From Gordonia lacunae (lineage in GTDB: Bacteria; Actinomycetota; Actinomycetes; Mycobacteriales; Mycobacteriaceae): a DNA stretch of 64,000 nucleotides. The first letter of the stretch is position 1; each line of letters starts with the position of its first letter. Where the stretch lies: assembly GCF_002149015.1 (NCBI RefSeq), contig NZ_NGFO01000031.1, positions 1-64,000 of the forward strand, in the 5' to 3' direction. The notes under the pieces were generated by a model. It did no database searches. It was not told the origin of the DNA and worked only from the letters and a program-made list of their open reading frames with translations. Shown here in pieces: positions 8,112 to 17,199 of this stretch. The position numbers and the translations under genes are program-made.

Positions 8112-9140
8112 ATGACCTCGCTGAGCAAAGAGGGTGGCGCGATTCCGCCGGACACCGGCGAATTCCAGGCCCCCGGGTCATCGCCCGACCAACCCGACTC
8201 CTCGCTCCACGCAGCCGCGCACCACCGCGTGGCCGACCGGGTGTTCCGCACCCTCGCCGTCGGCTCGGGCTTCGTGGTCTCCATCGTCATCGCGCTGATC
8301 GCGCTCTTCCTCCTCGCGCAGGCGATCCCGTCGCTGGCCAAGAACGAAGAGAACTTCTTCACCTACACCGGTCAGTGGATCACCAGCGGAGACACGCTCG
8401 CCTTCGGCATCCCGCAGCTGTTCTACGCCACGGTCGTCGTCTCGGTGATCGCCCTGCTGATCGCGATGCCCGTCGCGCTCGGCATCTCGATCTTCCTGAC
8501 CGAATACGCGCCCAAGCGCTTCGTCGGCCCGATCACCTACACCGTCGACCTCCTGGCCGCGGTGCCCTCGATCGTCTACGGCCTCTGGGGCATCCTCGTG
8601 CTCGGACCGGCACTCGTACCCGTCAACGAGTGGCTGGTCGGGAACCTCGGCTTCCTGCCCTTCTTCCAGCAGCCGACGCAGGTCGCCAACATGAGCACCG
8701 GCGGCACCCTGCTGACCGCGGGGATCGTGTTGGCCGTGATGATCCTGCCGATCATCACCGCGGTGACCCGCGAGGTCTTCATGCAGACCCCGAAGGGCCA
8801 CCGGGAAGCGGCGCTGGCTCTCGGCGCCACCAAGTTCGAGGTCGTCAAGGTCGCGGTGCTGCCCTTCGGGTTCTCCGGGTACATCTCCGGGTCGATGCTC
8901 GGCCTGGGCCGCGCGCTCGGCGAGACGATGGCCCTGCTGCTGATCATCTCGACCGTCGGGCCGATGAACTTCAACCTCATGGAGAGCGGCGAGACCTTCG
9001 CGACGAAGATCGCCAACAACGCGGCCGAGTTCGACTCCCCGGCCAAGACCGGCGCCTACATCTCGGCCGGCCTCACCCTGTTCGTCCTGACCTTCATCGT
9101 CAACGCCGCCGCCCGCGCGGTCGTCGCCGGAAAGAAGTGA
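8112..9140 (+). CDS. pstC: Phosphate ABC transporter permease PstC
   Basis: This inner-membrane permease (342 residues) pairs with PstA to form the phosphate channel. A hydrophilic N-terminal stretch of about 55 residues is followed by six membrane segments. The EAA-type coupling loop reads GHREAALALGATKFEVVKV, where the PstB ATPase docks. I chose ATG 8112 because AAGAAGGA lies about six bases upstream; an in-frame ATG at 8082 would add ten residues but has a poorer ribosome site. The gene ends two bases before the pstA start. Operon position and neighbours leave little doubt about function. Confidence 0.95.
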   Translation: MTSLSKEGGAIPPDTGEFQAPGSSPDQPDSSLHAAAHHRVADRVFRTLAVGSGFVVSIVIALIALFLLAQAIPSLAKNEENFFTYTGQWITSGDTLAFGIPQLFYATVVVSVIALLIAMPVALGISIFLTEYAPKRFVGPITYTVDLLAAVPSIVYGLWGILVLGPALVPVNEWLVGNLGFLPFFQQPTQVANMSTGGTLLTAGIVLAVMILPIITAVTREVFMQTPKGHREAALALGATKFEVVKVAVLPFGFSGYISGSMLGLGRALGETMALLLIISTVGPMNFNLMESGETFATKIANNAAEFDSPAKTGAYISAGLTLFVLTFIVNAAARAVVAGKK

Positions 9141-9142
9141 CC

Positions 9143-10042
9143 ATGTCTGTGACCACGACAAGTTCCGCGGCCGACCCGGTCAAGAAGCCGTCGGGCTTCA
9201 CCCCGATGTCCGGGCGCAGGCGTTTCACCGACGGCACCGTGCGTGTCGCCGTCATCGCCGCCCTGCTGCTGGCGCTGGTTCCCCTGCTCTGGCTGGTGTT
9301 CACCCTGGTGTCGCGCGGTATCGAGACGATCGTCGACATCGACTGGTGGACCCAGGCCGAGCGGCGGGGCGGCGCGGCCAACGCGATCGTCGGCACGCTG
9401 ATGCAGACCGCGCTCGCCGCCGTCATCTCGATCCCGCTCGGCATCTTCGTCGCCATCTACCTGGTGGAGTACGCGACCAAGAAGTCGCTCCTCGCGCGCG
9501 TCACCACCTTCATGGTCGACATCCTCTCCGGAGTCCCGTCGATCGTCGCGGCGCTGTTCGTCTACGCGGTGTGGCGGACCACGCTCGGGCTTCCCCGGTC
9601 AGGCTTCGTGGTGGCCATCGCGCTGGTGCTCCTGATGGTGCCGCTCGTGGTGCGTGCCACCGAGGAGATGCTGAAGATCGTCCCGCAGGACCTGCGGGAG
9701 GCGTCGTACGCCCTGGGCATCCCGAAGTGGAAGACCATCGTGAAGATCGTCCTGCCGACCGCGCTGTCGGGCATCGTCACCGGCGTCATGCTCGCCATCG
9801 CCCGGGTGATGGGCGAATCCGCACCGGTGCTGATCCTCGTCGGCGCCACCCGAGCGATGAACTGGAATCCCTTCGACGGCAACCAGCAGTCGCTGCCGCT
9901 GATGATGGTGCAGCAGTACAACAACGGACCGGGCGCCTTCGACCAGGTGTGGGGCGCGGCGCTGACGCTGGTGATCCTCGTCGCCATCGTCTACTTCGGC
10001 GCCAAGGCGGTGTCGAAGCTCTTCGCCCCCAAGACCTCCTGA
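9143..10042 (+). CDS. pstA: Phosphate ABC transporter permease PstA
   Basis: The 299-residue partner permease of PstC has about six membrane segments and the coupling loop DLREASYALGIPKWKTIVK. A downstream ARVMGESAPVLILVG segment is typical of PstA. The ATG at 9143 follows the pstC stop by two bases, and its ribosome site (AAAGAAG) lies within the end of pstC, so translation of the two is probably coupled. The frame is open further upstream, but only as an antisense-like reading of pstC. Forty-five bases separate it from pstB. Confidence 0.96.
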   Translation: MSVTTTSSAADPVKKPSGFTPMSGRRRFTDGTVRVAVIAALLLALVPLLWLVFTLVSRGIETIVDIDWWTQAERRGGAANAIVGTLMQTALAAVISIPLGIFVAIYLVEYATKKSLLARVTTFMVDILSGVPSIVAALFVYAVWRTTLGLPRSGFVVAIALVLLMVPLVVRATEEMLKIVPQDLREASYALGIPKWKTIVKIVLPTALSGIVTGVMLAIARVMGESAPVLILVGATRAMNWNPFDGNQQSLPLMMVQQYNNGPGAFDQVWGAALTLVILVAIVYFGAKAVSKLFAPKTS

Positions 10043-10087
10043 CCTCCCACCCATCTCGGGTCATCTTTTCCAGAACGGACCACTGCC

Positions 10088-10864
10088 ATGGCCAAGCGCC
10101 TCGACATCAAAGACCTGAACATCTACTACGGCGATTTCCACGCGGTCAAGGACGTCACCCTCGAGGTCCCGCCGCGTTGCATCACCGCCTTCATCGGCCC
10201 GTCGGGCTGTGGCAAGTCGACGGTGCTGCGCACCCTCAACCGCATGCACGAGGTCACCCCGGGGGCCTACGCCAAGGGGAGCGTGCTCCTCGACGGCGAG
10301 GACATCTACGGCAAGACCGTGGACCCGGTGAGCGTGCGCGCGACCATCGGCATGGTGTTCCAGCGGCCGAACCCGTTCCCCACCATGTCGATCCGCGACA
10401 ACGTCGTGGCCGGCCTGCGTCTGCAGGGTGTCCGCAACCGGTCCCAGCTCGACGACGTCGCCGAGAAGAGCCTCCGCGGCGCGAACCTCTGGGAAGAGGT
10501 CAAGGATCGTCTGGACAAGCCCGGCGGCGGCCTCTCGGGCGGACAGCAGCAGCGGCTGTGCATCGCCCGCGCGATCGCCGTCTCGCCCGACGTCCTGCTG
10601 ATGGACGAGCCGTGTTCGGCACTCGACCCGATCTCCACGCTGGCCATCGAGGATCTGATGGGTGAACTCAAGAAGGAGTACACCATCGTGATCGTGACCC
10701 ACAACATGCAGCAGGCGGCCCGCGTCAGCGACCAGACCGCGTTCTTCAACCTCGAGGCAGTCGGCCAGCCCGGTCAGCTCGTCGAGATCAACGACACCGA
10801 GACGATGTTCTCGAACCCGACGAAGAAGGAAACCGAGGACTACATCTCGGGTCGCTTCGGCTGA
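10088..10864 (+). CDS. pstB: Phosphate ABC transporter ATPase PstB
   Basis: The 258-residue ATPase powers PstCA. It has a Walker A motif GPSGCGKST near residue 37, a Q-loop in [10 protein letters not shown], the ABC signature LSGGQQQRL, Walker B DVLLMDEP, and the switch His in IVIVTHNM. All catalytic residues are present and the length is normal. It closes the pst operon and is followed after about 20 bases by a clear terminator hairpin. It corresponds by position to M. tuberculosis phoT. Confidence 0.98.
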   Translation: MAKRLDIKDLNIYYGDFHAVKDVTLEVPPRCITAFIGPSGCGKSTVLRTLNRMHEVTPGAYAKGSVLLDGEDIYGKTVDPVSVRATIGMVFQRPNPFPTMSIRDNVVAGLRLQGVRNRSQLDDVAEKSLRGANLWEEVKDRLDKPGGGLSGGQQQRLCIARAIAVSPDVLLMDEPCSALDPISTLAIEDLMGELKKEYTIVIVTHNMQQAARVSDQTAFFNLEAVGQPGQLVEINDTETMFSNPTKKETEDYISGRFG

Positions 10865-10883
10865 ACCCACCGCGAGACCGATC

Positions 10884-10917
10884 AGGCCCGCTCACCCGTC
10901 GTCCGGGGAGCGGGCCT
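10884..10917 (+). terminator. Terminator of the pst operon
   Basis: A 10-bp perfect stem AGGCCCGCTC / GAGCGGGCCT encloses a 14-base loop, 19 bases after the pstB stop. There is no long T-run, as is common in high-GC actinobacteria. The small membrane-protein gene converges from the other side, so the hairpin may serve both strands. Confidence 0.75.
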
Positions 10918-10973
10918 CGTCGTGTCGGCGGTCACGGGTGCAGCGGGGTAGGTGCTGCGGTTGGGTCGGGTCG

Positions 10974-11123
10974 TCACATGTTGAGCAGCAGGATCGCCAG
11001 CAGGGCGACCAGCGACGCGGTCACACCCAGGTACGCGAGTATCTTGCGGCGGTGGGCGGCAGCCTCTGCGTCCTCGTCGGTCACCGCATTGAAATCGGGC
11101 TCGGTCGGATAGTGCTGGGCCAT
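10974..11123 (-). CDS. Small single-span membrane protein, 49 residues
   Basis: This short gene encodes MAQHYPTEPDF... ending in a hydrophobic segment (LAYLGVTASLVALLAILLL, about residues 29-47) and Asn-Met. The N-terminal half is acidic, then a His-Arg-Arg-Lys patch precedes the span, so the positive-inside rule puts the N terminus in the cytoplasm with the C terminus just across the membrane. AGGGTGG lies about seven bases before the ATG. It sits between pstB and phoU, convergent to pstB. I do not recognise a family. The position suggests a link to phosphate uptake, but that is only association. Confidence 0.7.
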   Translation of the reverse strand: MAQHYPTEPDFNAVTDEDAEAAAHRRKILAYLGVTASLVALLAILLLNM

Positions 11124-11203
11124 GTCCGCCACCCTAACGACGACCTCGGCGCGTGTGAAATCTCGTCGGCCTCACTTCGGGCTCAGATCTTCACGAACAT
11201 GAA

Positions 11204-11247
11204 AAGAGGCCGAGATTCAGTGTGCGAACCTGAATTCTCGGCCTCTT
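11204..11247 (-). terminator. Rho-independent terminator of phoU
   Basis: On the minus strand AAGAGGCCGAGA pairs perfectly with TCTCGGCCTCTT, extended by five further pairs beyond a single bulge, around a 9-base loop. The descending arm runs directly into a TTTT tract (CTCTTTTCAT). It lies 44 bases beyond the phoU stop and is the best-formed intrinsic terminator in the window. Confidence 0.88.
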
Positions 11248-11290
11248 CGGTGTGGCCCTCCGCTCGACGATCCGCGTCGAGCGAGGGAAA

Positions 11291-11953
11291 TCACCCCACG
11301 CTCTGGAACTGCTCCGGGGTCTTGCCGGTCGCGGTGAACACGACGCGGCGTCCGATCAGCACCGCGTGGTCGGCGAACCGCTCGTAATACCGGCCGAGCA
11401 GGGTCACGTCCACGGCGGCCGCGACGCCGTGCTTCCATTCGCGGTCCATGAGAACGGTGAACAGGTGACGGTGGAGGTCGTCCATCGCATCGTCGTCCTC
11501 CTGGAGGCGGAGCGCGGCCTGCGGGTCGCTGGTGACCAGGACCTCGTGCGCGTTCTTCGCCAGGGTCACCGCCAGGCGGCCCATCTCCGCGAAGTAGCCG
11601 TTGACCTCTTCGGGGAGCGCCTTCGCCGGGTGGCGGCGCCGGGCGACCTTGGCGACGTGCAGCGCCAGCGCGCCCATCCGGTCGGCGTCGGCGACGATCT
11701 GGAATCCACTCACGACTCCGCGCAGGTCGCCGGCGACCGGCGCCTGCAACGCGAGAAGCGCGAAGGACTGTTCTTCGGCGCGAGCCGTCAGGCGGCTCAT
11801 CCGGTCCGTGTCCCCGATGACCTCTTCGGCGATGGCGAGATCGGCCTGCAGCAGTGCCTGCGTGGCGCGCGCCATCGCGGTGCCGGCGAGCTCGCACATC
11901 TCACCCAATACCGAGGTCAGGGCCTCGAGTTGCTCTTGATAGGCGGTACGCAT
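11291..11953 (-). CDS. phoU: Phosphate-signalling protein PhoU (PhoY type)
   Basis: This 220-residue all-helical protein consists of two PhoU three-helix repeats. The second repeat has the metal-cluster signature [11 protein letters not shown], and the first has the equivalent [14 protein letters not shown]. PhoU proteins restrain the PstSCAB transporter and keep the sensor kinase (SenX3/PhoR type) in its repressing state when phosphate is plentiful. It is on the opposite strand to pst, as in M. tuberculosis (phoY2), and has its own strong terminator. No sensor kinase or response regulator gene is in the window. Confidence 0.95.
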   Translation of the reverse strand: MRTAYQEQLEALTSVLGEMCELAGTAMARATQALLQADLAIAEEVIGDTDRMSRLTARAEEQSFALLALQAPVAGDLRGVVSGFQIVADADRMGALALHVAKVARRRHPAKALPEEVNGYFAEMGRLAVTLAKNAHEVLVTSDPQAALRLQEDDDAMDDLHRHLFTVLMDREWKHGVAAAVDVTLLGRYYERFADHAVLIGRRVVFTATGKTPEQFQSVG

Positions 11954-12059
11954 GATCCCAGGATACGTGCGTGATCACTCGAGTCCGACTCCGACCGATG
12001 AACGCGCGGTGAACGTCGGGTGCAGATCCGTCCACCCGGGCGCTCGCGGCCGCTCGCGA

Positions 12060-14318
12060 TCACGTGCAGGTGGTGTCGCCCGCGTTGGTGATCGCCAGGT
12101 CGTTGGGCAGATTGCCGGTGTTCTCGGCGGGTGCGAGCTGGTTCGCCGTCAGGGTCGCGCCCGACGCCGGAACCGAGCCGAGGGAGCCGGTGAAATCCGC
12201 TCCGACGATGAGCTCGACACCCGACTTGACCGTGCGGTCGAGCTGGATGCTCGCGTTGGGGAACATCTCGGCCAGCGTCGCGGCGGCATCGCGCTGTCCC
12301 GGCCCGTAGCGGACGACCGTGTCGTTGCGGTTCTCCGAGGCGTCGGCGACACCGCGGACGTCGAAGCCGTACGGGGTGAGCTGTTCGGACACCTCGGTGG
12401 CGAGACCGGTCCGGTCGGTGCCGTTGAGTACCCGGACGCCCACATTGCCGGGGTTCTGGGCTGTTGCGGTCACCGGTCCGGGAGTGGTCGCGTCGACCCT
12501 CGTGCTCGGGGCATCCGAACTCGACGGGGCCTTCGACGACGACGGCGGCTTCTTGCTCGCCTGCTCACCGGGCAGAGGCAGGTCGTCGATGATGGCGTCG
12601 AAGATCGCGTCGATGTCGCTGGTGCGCGGGATCTCGTTGTTGGCGCCGTCGGTGGACGTACCCGATGTCGGGATCGTCAGGAACGAGACACGTCCGGCCT
12701 CGATGCCCTGCATCGACTCGGCCAGGCTGATGAGCGACTGGGTGTCGACGCCGTCGACATAGCTGTACTCGATGAACGTGTTGACGATGCCGTTGAGCTT
12801 GTTCGGATTCGACAGCACGTTGCCCGACAACGACGACCGCAGCAGCGACGACATGAAGAGCTGCTGACGCTTGATGCGCCCGTAGTCGCCGTTGCCCTCG
12901 GAAGAGATGTTGCGGGCCCGCACGTAGTTGAGCGCCCGCCGCCCGGTCAGCTTCTGCTTGCCGGGTTTGCGCAGGATCTGGCCGATCTCGTAGTCGTACA
13001 GGGGAACCGTCGAGCAGACCTCGACGCCGCCGATCGCGCGGACGACCTTTTCGAAGCCGAAGAAATCCATGCCGATGAAGTGGTTGATGTTCAGGCCACT
13101 CATCGCGGTGATCACGCGGACGAGGCACTGCGGTCCGCCCGCGGCATAGACGCCGTTGAGTTTGACGTCGTCGGCGGGCGGCATCTCGGCGCCGTAGGCG
13201 CCGGTCGTGTTGTCCCAGGCACGGCAGGCGGGCTGGTCCACCTGTAGGTCGCGGGGGAACGACACCGCGACGACACGACTGCGGTTCGCGGGGACGTTCA
13301 CCAGGATGACGGTGTCCGAGCGGGCGCCGTCGGCGTCAGCCGTGGTGCCGGCGCCGACCTTGGCGTTCTGTCCGCCGCGGGTGTCGGTTCCGACGATGAG
13401 ATAGGTCTCGTCGCCGTACTGGGCGTCCTTGTTGCGGATGTTCGCATCGTCGGGGTCGACGGCGGTGACGTTGCGCCAGTTGCCGTTCCACGACTGCAGG
13501 TAGCCCCAGACGAAGCCGGTGCCGACGAGTGCCAGCACGCAGGCGATGGCAACCAGGATCCGTCCGGTCGCGGCGGTCTTGCGGAGCACCGCGCCCTGCC
13601 GGTCCTCGTCGCGTCCCGGATGGCGCCGGGGCGCCGAACGCACGGCGAGGGGACCGGTGAGGTCGGGTGTGCGCTCCAGCGGTGGCTGGGCGACCGGGCT
13701 CCCGGCCGGCGACCCCGCGACGGGCTCCTGGGCCCTGGATTCCTCGATGGCCCGTTGCTCGGTCGCTCGGTCGGACAGGTCCGGTGCGGAACCGCCGACG
13801 GTGGGGATCTTCTGGGTGACGTCGTCGTCGAAGCGATGGACCGTGGTGGGACGGTCGTCGGGTGCCGGTTGGGGTCCGCCCGGGACGCGCCCGGGCGGTG
13901 GCGGCTCGGTGCCGTGACCGAACGGCTGTCCGAGTCGGCGCGACCGTCCGCGGGTCGACGACGGGGTCTCGGAGGCCCGCGACTCCGGACGCGGCGGCAT
14001 CGCGCGCCGCGAGCCGGGCCGGCCGGAGCCCGCAGGCGGATCGGCCGGGGTCGACTCCTCCGCATTCATCTGCTCCATGAGCTGTCGGACGGTCAGCCGC
14101 GTCCGTCCGCGGACGAAGCGATCCGCCGAGCGGGGCTCCCGGAGACTGGGGTGAGCGGGAGGCTGATTGCCGGGATCAGCGGGACCCGGGGGAGCGGATG
14201 CGTCCTGGCCCGGTATCGGGCCGAACTCGTCGTGGGAGCGTCCGGCGCGACGACCACGACGAGAGCGATCGGCGTCGCCCGCCTCGGGGTCGTCCGGGCC
14301 CGGTGTCCTACGACTCAA
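12060..14318 (-). CDS. LytR-CpsA-Psr (LCP) family cell-wall ligase with LytR_C domain
   Basis: The 752-residue protein has a long, charged, Pro/Arg-rich cytoplasmic N terminus (about 250 residues), one membrane span near residues 252-275, an extracellular LCP domain with the DTRGG, ARSDTVILV and SFPRDL motifs, and a C-terminal LytR_C domain (VRVLNGTDRTGLA...). LCP enzymes attach polyprenyl-phosphate-linked glycans to the wall; in mycobacteria they join arabinogalactan to peptidoglycan. The start is TTG at 14318, supported by GAGGA six bases upstream; no nearer ATG is in frame. Its place between dusB and phoU matches Rv0822c of M. tuberculosis. The very long cytoplasmic region could be a phosphorylation target. 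Confidence 0.93.
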   Translation of the reverse strand: MSRRTPGPDDPEAGDADRSRRGRRAGRSHDEFGPIPGQDASAPPGPADPGNQPPAHPSLREPRSADRFVRGRTRLTVRQLMEQMNAEESTPADPPAGSGRPGSRRAMPPRPESRASETPSSTRGRSRRLGQPFGHGTEPPPPGRVPGGPQPAPDDRPTTVHRFDDDVTQKIPTVGGSAPDLSDRATEQRAIEESRAQEPVAGSPAGSPVAQPPLERTPDLTGPLAVRSAPRRHPGRDEDRQGAVLRKTAATGRILVAIACVLALVGTGFVWGYLQSWNGNWRNVTAVDPDDANIRNKDAQYGDETYLIVGTDTRGGQNAKVGAGTTADADGARSDTVILVNVPANRSRVVAVSFPRDLQVDQPACRAWDNTTGAYGAEMPPADDVKLNGVYAAGGPQCLVRVITAMSGLNINHFIGMDFFGFEKVVRAIGGVEVCSTVPLYDYEIGQILRKPGKQKLTGRRALNYVRARNISSEGNGDYGRIKRQQLFMSSLLRSSLSGNVLSNPNKLNGIVNTFIEYSYVDGVDTQSLISLAESMQGIEAGRVSFLTIPTSGTSTDGANNEIPRTSDIDAIFDAIIDDLPLPGEQASKKPPSSSKAPSSSDAPSTRVDATTPGPVTATAQNPGNVGVRVLNGTDRTGLATEVSEQLTPYGFDVRGVADASENRNDTVVRYGPGQRDAAATLAEMFPNASIQLDRTVKSGVELIVGADFTGSLGSVPASGATLTANQLAPAENTGNLPNDLAITNAGDTTCT

Positions 14319-14496
14319 TGCACGTTCCTCATGCCCCGTGGTCTGACTCGCGCATCACCGCAGATCGGGGCTCGACCGGCGCGGTGCACACAGATTGTGA
14401 GGTCCCGGCGCCCGGGACCTGAAGCGCAATAGTACTGACCGCACCTGAGAAAGGGTCTCAGCGAGGCGGCTGTTGTGACGGTTTTCGCAGTTCGGT

Positions 14497-15594
14497 TCAA
14501 CCGCCGGAGTGCATGATCTCGGCACCGGCGGGGATCACGTCCTCGTCCGGATCGTCGAGCCAGCCGTCCGGCAGCGCGACCTTGGCCGGCGAACCCTGTC
14601 TGCCGCGCGGACCGTGGCCGTCGGAGGGGAACGGGGCGTCGGCGGGCAGCTCGGCGAGCAGTTCGCGCAGTTCGTCGACGCTGCCGACCAACGCCATCCG
14701 CCGCCGGATCTCCGACCCGGCGGGGAAACCGCGGAGGTACCACGCGACGTGCTTGCGGATCTCACGGCAACCCTTCATCTCGCCGTGATGATCGACGAGC
14801 AGCTGGCAGTGCCGGACCATGATGTCGGCGACCTCGCCCAGAGTCGGCGGCGCGGGGGCGGCGAAGCCGCCGAGCTCGGCCGCGAGTTCGGCGAACAGCC
14901 ACGGACGGCCGAGGCAACCGCGGCCGACGACCACCCCGTCGCAACCGGTCCGGCGCATCATCGCGACCGCATCGGTGGGCTCGAAGATGTCGCCGTTGCC
15001 GAGCACGGGCACGGACGTCACGTGCTCCTTGAGCCGGGCGATCTCGTCCCAGTCGGCCTCGCCCGAGTAGCGCTGCGACGCGGTGCGTGCATGCAGGGCC
15101 ACGGCGGCGGCGCCTTCCTCGGCGGCGATCCGGCCGGCGTCGAGGTGGGTGCGGTGCTCGTCGTCGATGCCGATGCGGAACTTGACCGTCACCGGGATGT
15201 CGGTGCCCTCGGTGGCGCGGACGGCCGCCGCGACGATCTTGCGGAACAAGGTGCGCTTGTAGGGGATCGCCGAGCCGCCGCCCTTACGGGTCACCTTGGG
15301 GACCGGGCAGCCGAAGTTCATGTCGATGTGATCGGCGAGATTCTCGTCGACGATCATCTTCGCGGCCTGATAGGTGTACTCCGGGTCGACGGTGTAGAGC
15401 TGCATCGACCGAGGGTTCTCGTCGGGTCCGAAGGTCGTCATGTGCATCGTGACCGGATGGCGCTCGACGAGTGCCCGGGCCGTCACCATCTCGCAGACGT
15501 ACAACCCGGAGACGGTGCCGGTGCGGGCGAGTTCGAGTTCACGGCACAGCGTGCGGAACGCGACGTTCGTGACGCCGGCCATCGGGGCCAGCAC
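14497..15594 (-). CDS. dusB: tRNA-dihydrouridine synthase, start uncertain
   Basis: This FMN enzyme reduces uridine in the tRNA D-loop. Visible motifs are APMAGVTN (FMN phosphate region), MNFGCPVPKVTRKGGGSA with the catalytic Cys, and VLGNGDIFEPTDA. From the in-frame GTG at 15594 the product is 365 residues, but homology continues upstream: the frame encodes LRIGSIELASPV before this point, equivalent to the true N terminus of E. coli DusB (MRIGQYQL...). Between 15594 and the upstream in-frame stop at 15859-15861 there is no ATG, GTG or TTG. Codon CTG at 15630 occupies the homologous Met1 position. The region above it is tandem repeat. Either CTG initiates, or the original start was lost to the repeat. 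The gene matches Rv0823c by position. Confidence 0.9.
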   Translation of the reverse strand: MLAPMAGVTNVAFRTLCRELELARTGTVSGLYVCEMVTARALVERHPVTMHMTTFGPDENPRSMQLYTVDPEYTYQAAKMIVDENLADHIDMNFGCPVPKVTRKGGGSAIPYKRTLFRKIVAAAVRATEGTDIPVTVKFRIGIDDEHRTHLDAGRIAAEEGAAAVALHARTASQRYSGEADWDEIARLKEHVTSVPVLGNGDIFEPTDAVAMMRRTGCDGVVVGRGCLGRPWLFAELAAELGGFAAPAPPTLGEVADIMVRHCQLLVDHHGEMKGCREIRKHVAWYLRGFPAGSEIRRRMALVGSVDELRELLAELPADAPFPSDGHGPRGRQGSPAKVALPDGWLDDPDEDVIPAGAEIMHSGG

Positions 15595-15642
15595 GACCGG
15601 GCTGGCCAGTTCGATCGACCCGATGCGCAGCCCCTTCGAGAC

Positions 15643-15750
15643 GCTCGCAAGCTCGCTCCTCAGGGGGCGGGGGTCGTCGCTCGCAAGCTCGCTCCTCAGG
15701 GTGCGGGGGTCGTCGCTCGCAAGCTCGCTTCTCAGGGGGCTGGGGAGCGA
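15643..15750. repeat. Three tandem 36-bp units of the dispersed repeat, in frame with dusB
   Basis: The units are 15643-15678, 15679-15714 and 15715-15750. The first two differ at one base and the third diverges at its end. Each begins GCTCGCAAGCTCGCTCCTCA. On the minus strand they read without stops in the dusB frame as repeats of D-D-P-R-P-L-R-S-E-L-A-S, ending only four codons before the conserved DusB N terminus. The unit length is a multiple of three. Confidence 0.85.
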
Positions 15751-15782
15751 ACTTGCGGTGGTCGAAAGCTCCCCGTCACTGC

Positions 15783-15820
15783 TCCCTGAGGTGCGAGCGG
15801 AGCGAGCCTCGAAGGGCAGG
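15783..15820. repeat. Second type of dispersed repeat between desA1 and dusB
   Basis: TCCCTGAGGTGCGAG followed by CGGAGCGAGCCTCGAAGGG recurs near 58948-58985 (CCCTGAGGTGCGAGGAGCG, then CGAGCCTCGAAGGG). It fills most of the space between the desA1 stop and the 36-bp array. Confidence 0.65.
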
Positions 15821-15827
15821 GTGGTGC

Positions 15828-16820
15828 TCAGGATGCCTGCTGCTCCCGCTTCTTGGCCTCACGGGCGAGCGAACGGTCACGCATCTCCTCGAAGCGGATG
15901 GTGTCCTTCTCGAGCTGCTCGAGGAAGGCGGCGAGCTCCTCGCGGGTCTTCTCGCCCTCGCTGGTGAAGTCCTCGCGCTCGAAGACGTTCCACTTGCGCA
16001 GGACCGGCATGACGACCTCTTCGAGGTGCTGACGCAGGTCGTAGATGCCGTGCTTGGCCATGAGCACGCCGTGGCGACGGAAGTTGGGCATCCCGGCGCC
16101 GGGCATCTGGAAGTTGGTCACGATGTCGGTGACGGCGCGCAGTGTCTGGTCGGGGGAGATGTCGAAACCCGCGCCGCAGATGTTGCGGTAGAAGATCATG
16201 TGCAGGTTCTCGTCGGCGGCGATGCGCTGGAGCATCTTGTCGGCGATCGGGTCGTTGCACGCCTTGCCGGTGTTGCGGTGGCTGACGCGGGTCGCGAGTT
16301 CCTGGAAGGTCACGTACGCCACCGAGTGCAGCAGACCCAGCTCGTCGGCGTGCTCTTCGAGTTCGTCCACGCGTCCGGCGGCGGCCAGCATCGGGTCGTA
16401 GCCGTTGGTCATGTGGATCATCCGCGCCTCTTCGAGGGCGACGGGATCGACGCCGCGGGTGACCACCAGGTAGTCGCGCATGACGATGCCGTGCCGGTTC
16501 TCCTCCGCGGTCCAGCGACCGACCCAGTGGCCCCAGGCGGAGTCCATCGAGAAGTTGTCGGCGATGACGCGGTGGTAGGACGGCAGGTTGTCCTCGGTGA
16601 GGAGGTTGGTGATCATCGCGGCCTTGGCGACCTCGTCGAGCTGGGACTGCTCGGGGTCGTAGTCGACGCCGCCCAGCGCGGCGAAGTTACGGCCCTCGTC
16701 CCACGGCACGTAGTCGTGCGGGTTCCAGTCCTTGGCGATCTTGAGGTGGCGGTTGACGTTGTCCTCGGCAACCGGGGCCAGCTCCTTGAGGAGCTCGAGT
16801 TGCGTCAGGTCGCGTGCCAT
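15828..16820 (-). CDS. desA1: Acyl-[ACP] desaturase, DesA1 type
   Basis: The 330-residue soluble protein belongs to the ferritin-like diiron acyl-ACP desaturases. Diiron ligands are visible in TAEENRHG (EENRH) and ADENLHMIF (DENLH). The ATG at 16820 is fixed by GGAGGA seven bases upstream. In mycobacteria DesA1 introduces double bonds into the meromycolate chain of mycolic acids and is essential; gene order here (phoU, LCP, dus, desA) copies the M. tuberculosis locus, so an orthologous role is likely. Electrons must come from a ferredoxin or flavodoxin not encoded next to it. Length is within the family range (M. tuberculosis DesA1 is slightly longer). Confidence 0.92.
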   Translation of the reverse strand: MARDLTQLELLKELAPVAEDNVNRHLKIAKDWNPHDYVPWDEGRNFAALGGVDYDPEQSQLDEVAKAAMITNLLTEDNLPSYHRVIADNFSMDSAWGHWVGRWTAEENRHGIVMRDYLVVTRGVDPVALEEARMIHMTNGYDPMLAAAGRVDELEEHADELGLLHSVAYVTFQELATRVSHRNTGKACNDPIADKMLQRIAADENLHMIFYRNICGAGFDISPDQTLRAVTDIVTNFQMPGAGMPNFRRHGVLMAKHGIYDLRQHLEEVVMPVLRKWNVFEREDFTSEGEKTREELAAFLEQLEKDTIRFEEMRDRSLAREAKKREQQAS

Positions 16821-17199
16821 ATGGGTGTCCTCCGAACGGTGTCCGCGTGTGTCATCGTGCGTGTGTCGTCGTCTGCGTCGTGTGGGTCGGTCCACGGGCG
16901 CGGCCGCTGCCACGATCGTGGTTCTCGACGTCGTCGGTGGTGCTCGACGTCCTGGCGGGTGCGTGCCGTGTCCGCCGGACCGCGGCGTGTCGGGTGGGGT
17001 GTACTCCGGCCCCGACGCCACTGGTCAAAGTCCTAGCGTACGGCACGCTCACCGGTGTCCCAAGTCCGTCGTGAGGGTGTCGTCGTCACACCGGCGAACC
17101 GTTACGGGCCGCGAGGGTGTCCTCCGTCATGCCGGCGGTCTCGGCCCCGAACGCCGCATCCGCCCAGCTCGGCGGGGGTTCGTCCGGTGGCCGGGCGGC
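16821..17199. other. Upstream region of desA1, no gene seen
   Basis: No credible gene is visible here; open frames are short and built of low-complexity cgtcgt-type sequence. The minus strand has TTGACC (17028-17023) as a possible -35 for desA1, with no convincing -10. A 15-base inverted repeat (17035-17049) lies just above it and is listed separately. Confidence 0.6.
17035..17049 (-). promoter_or_regulatory. Inverted repeat, candidate operator of desA1
   Basis: AGCGT-ACGGC-ACGCT has perfect 5-bp arms and lies immediately upstream of the possible -35 of desA1. Mycobacterial desaturase genes are controlled by the TetR-type acyl-CoA sensor MadR. I cannot confirm that this is its operator; no regulator gene adjoins it. 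Confidence 0.25.

Noticed and set aside
8082-8112. Longer pstC start at ATG 8082
   Set aside because: The ATG at 8112 has a much better ribosome site (AAGAAGGA), and the extra residues have no membrane or domain value.
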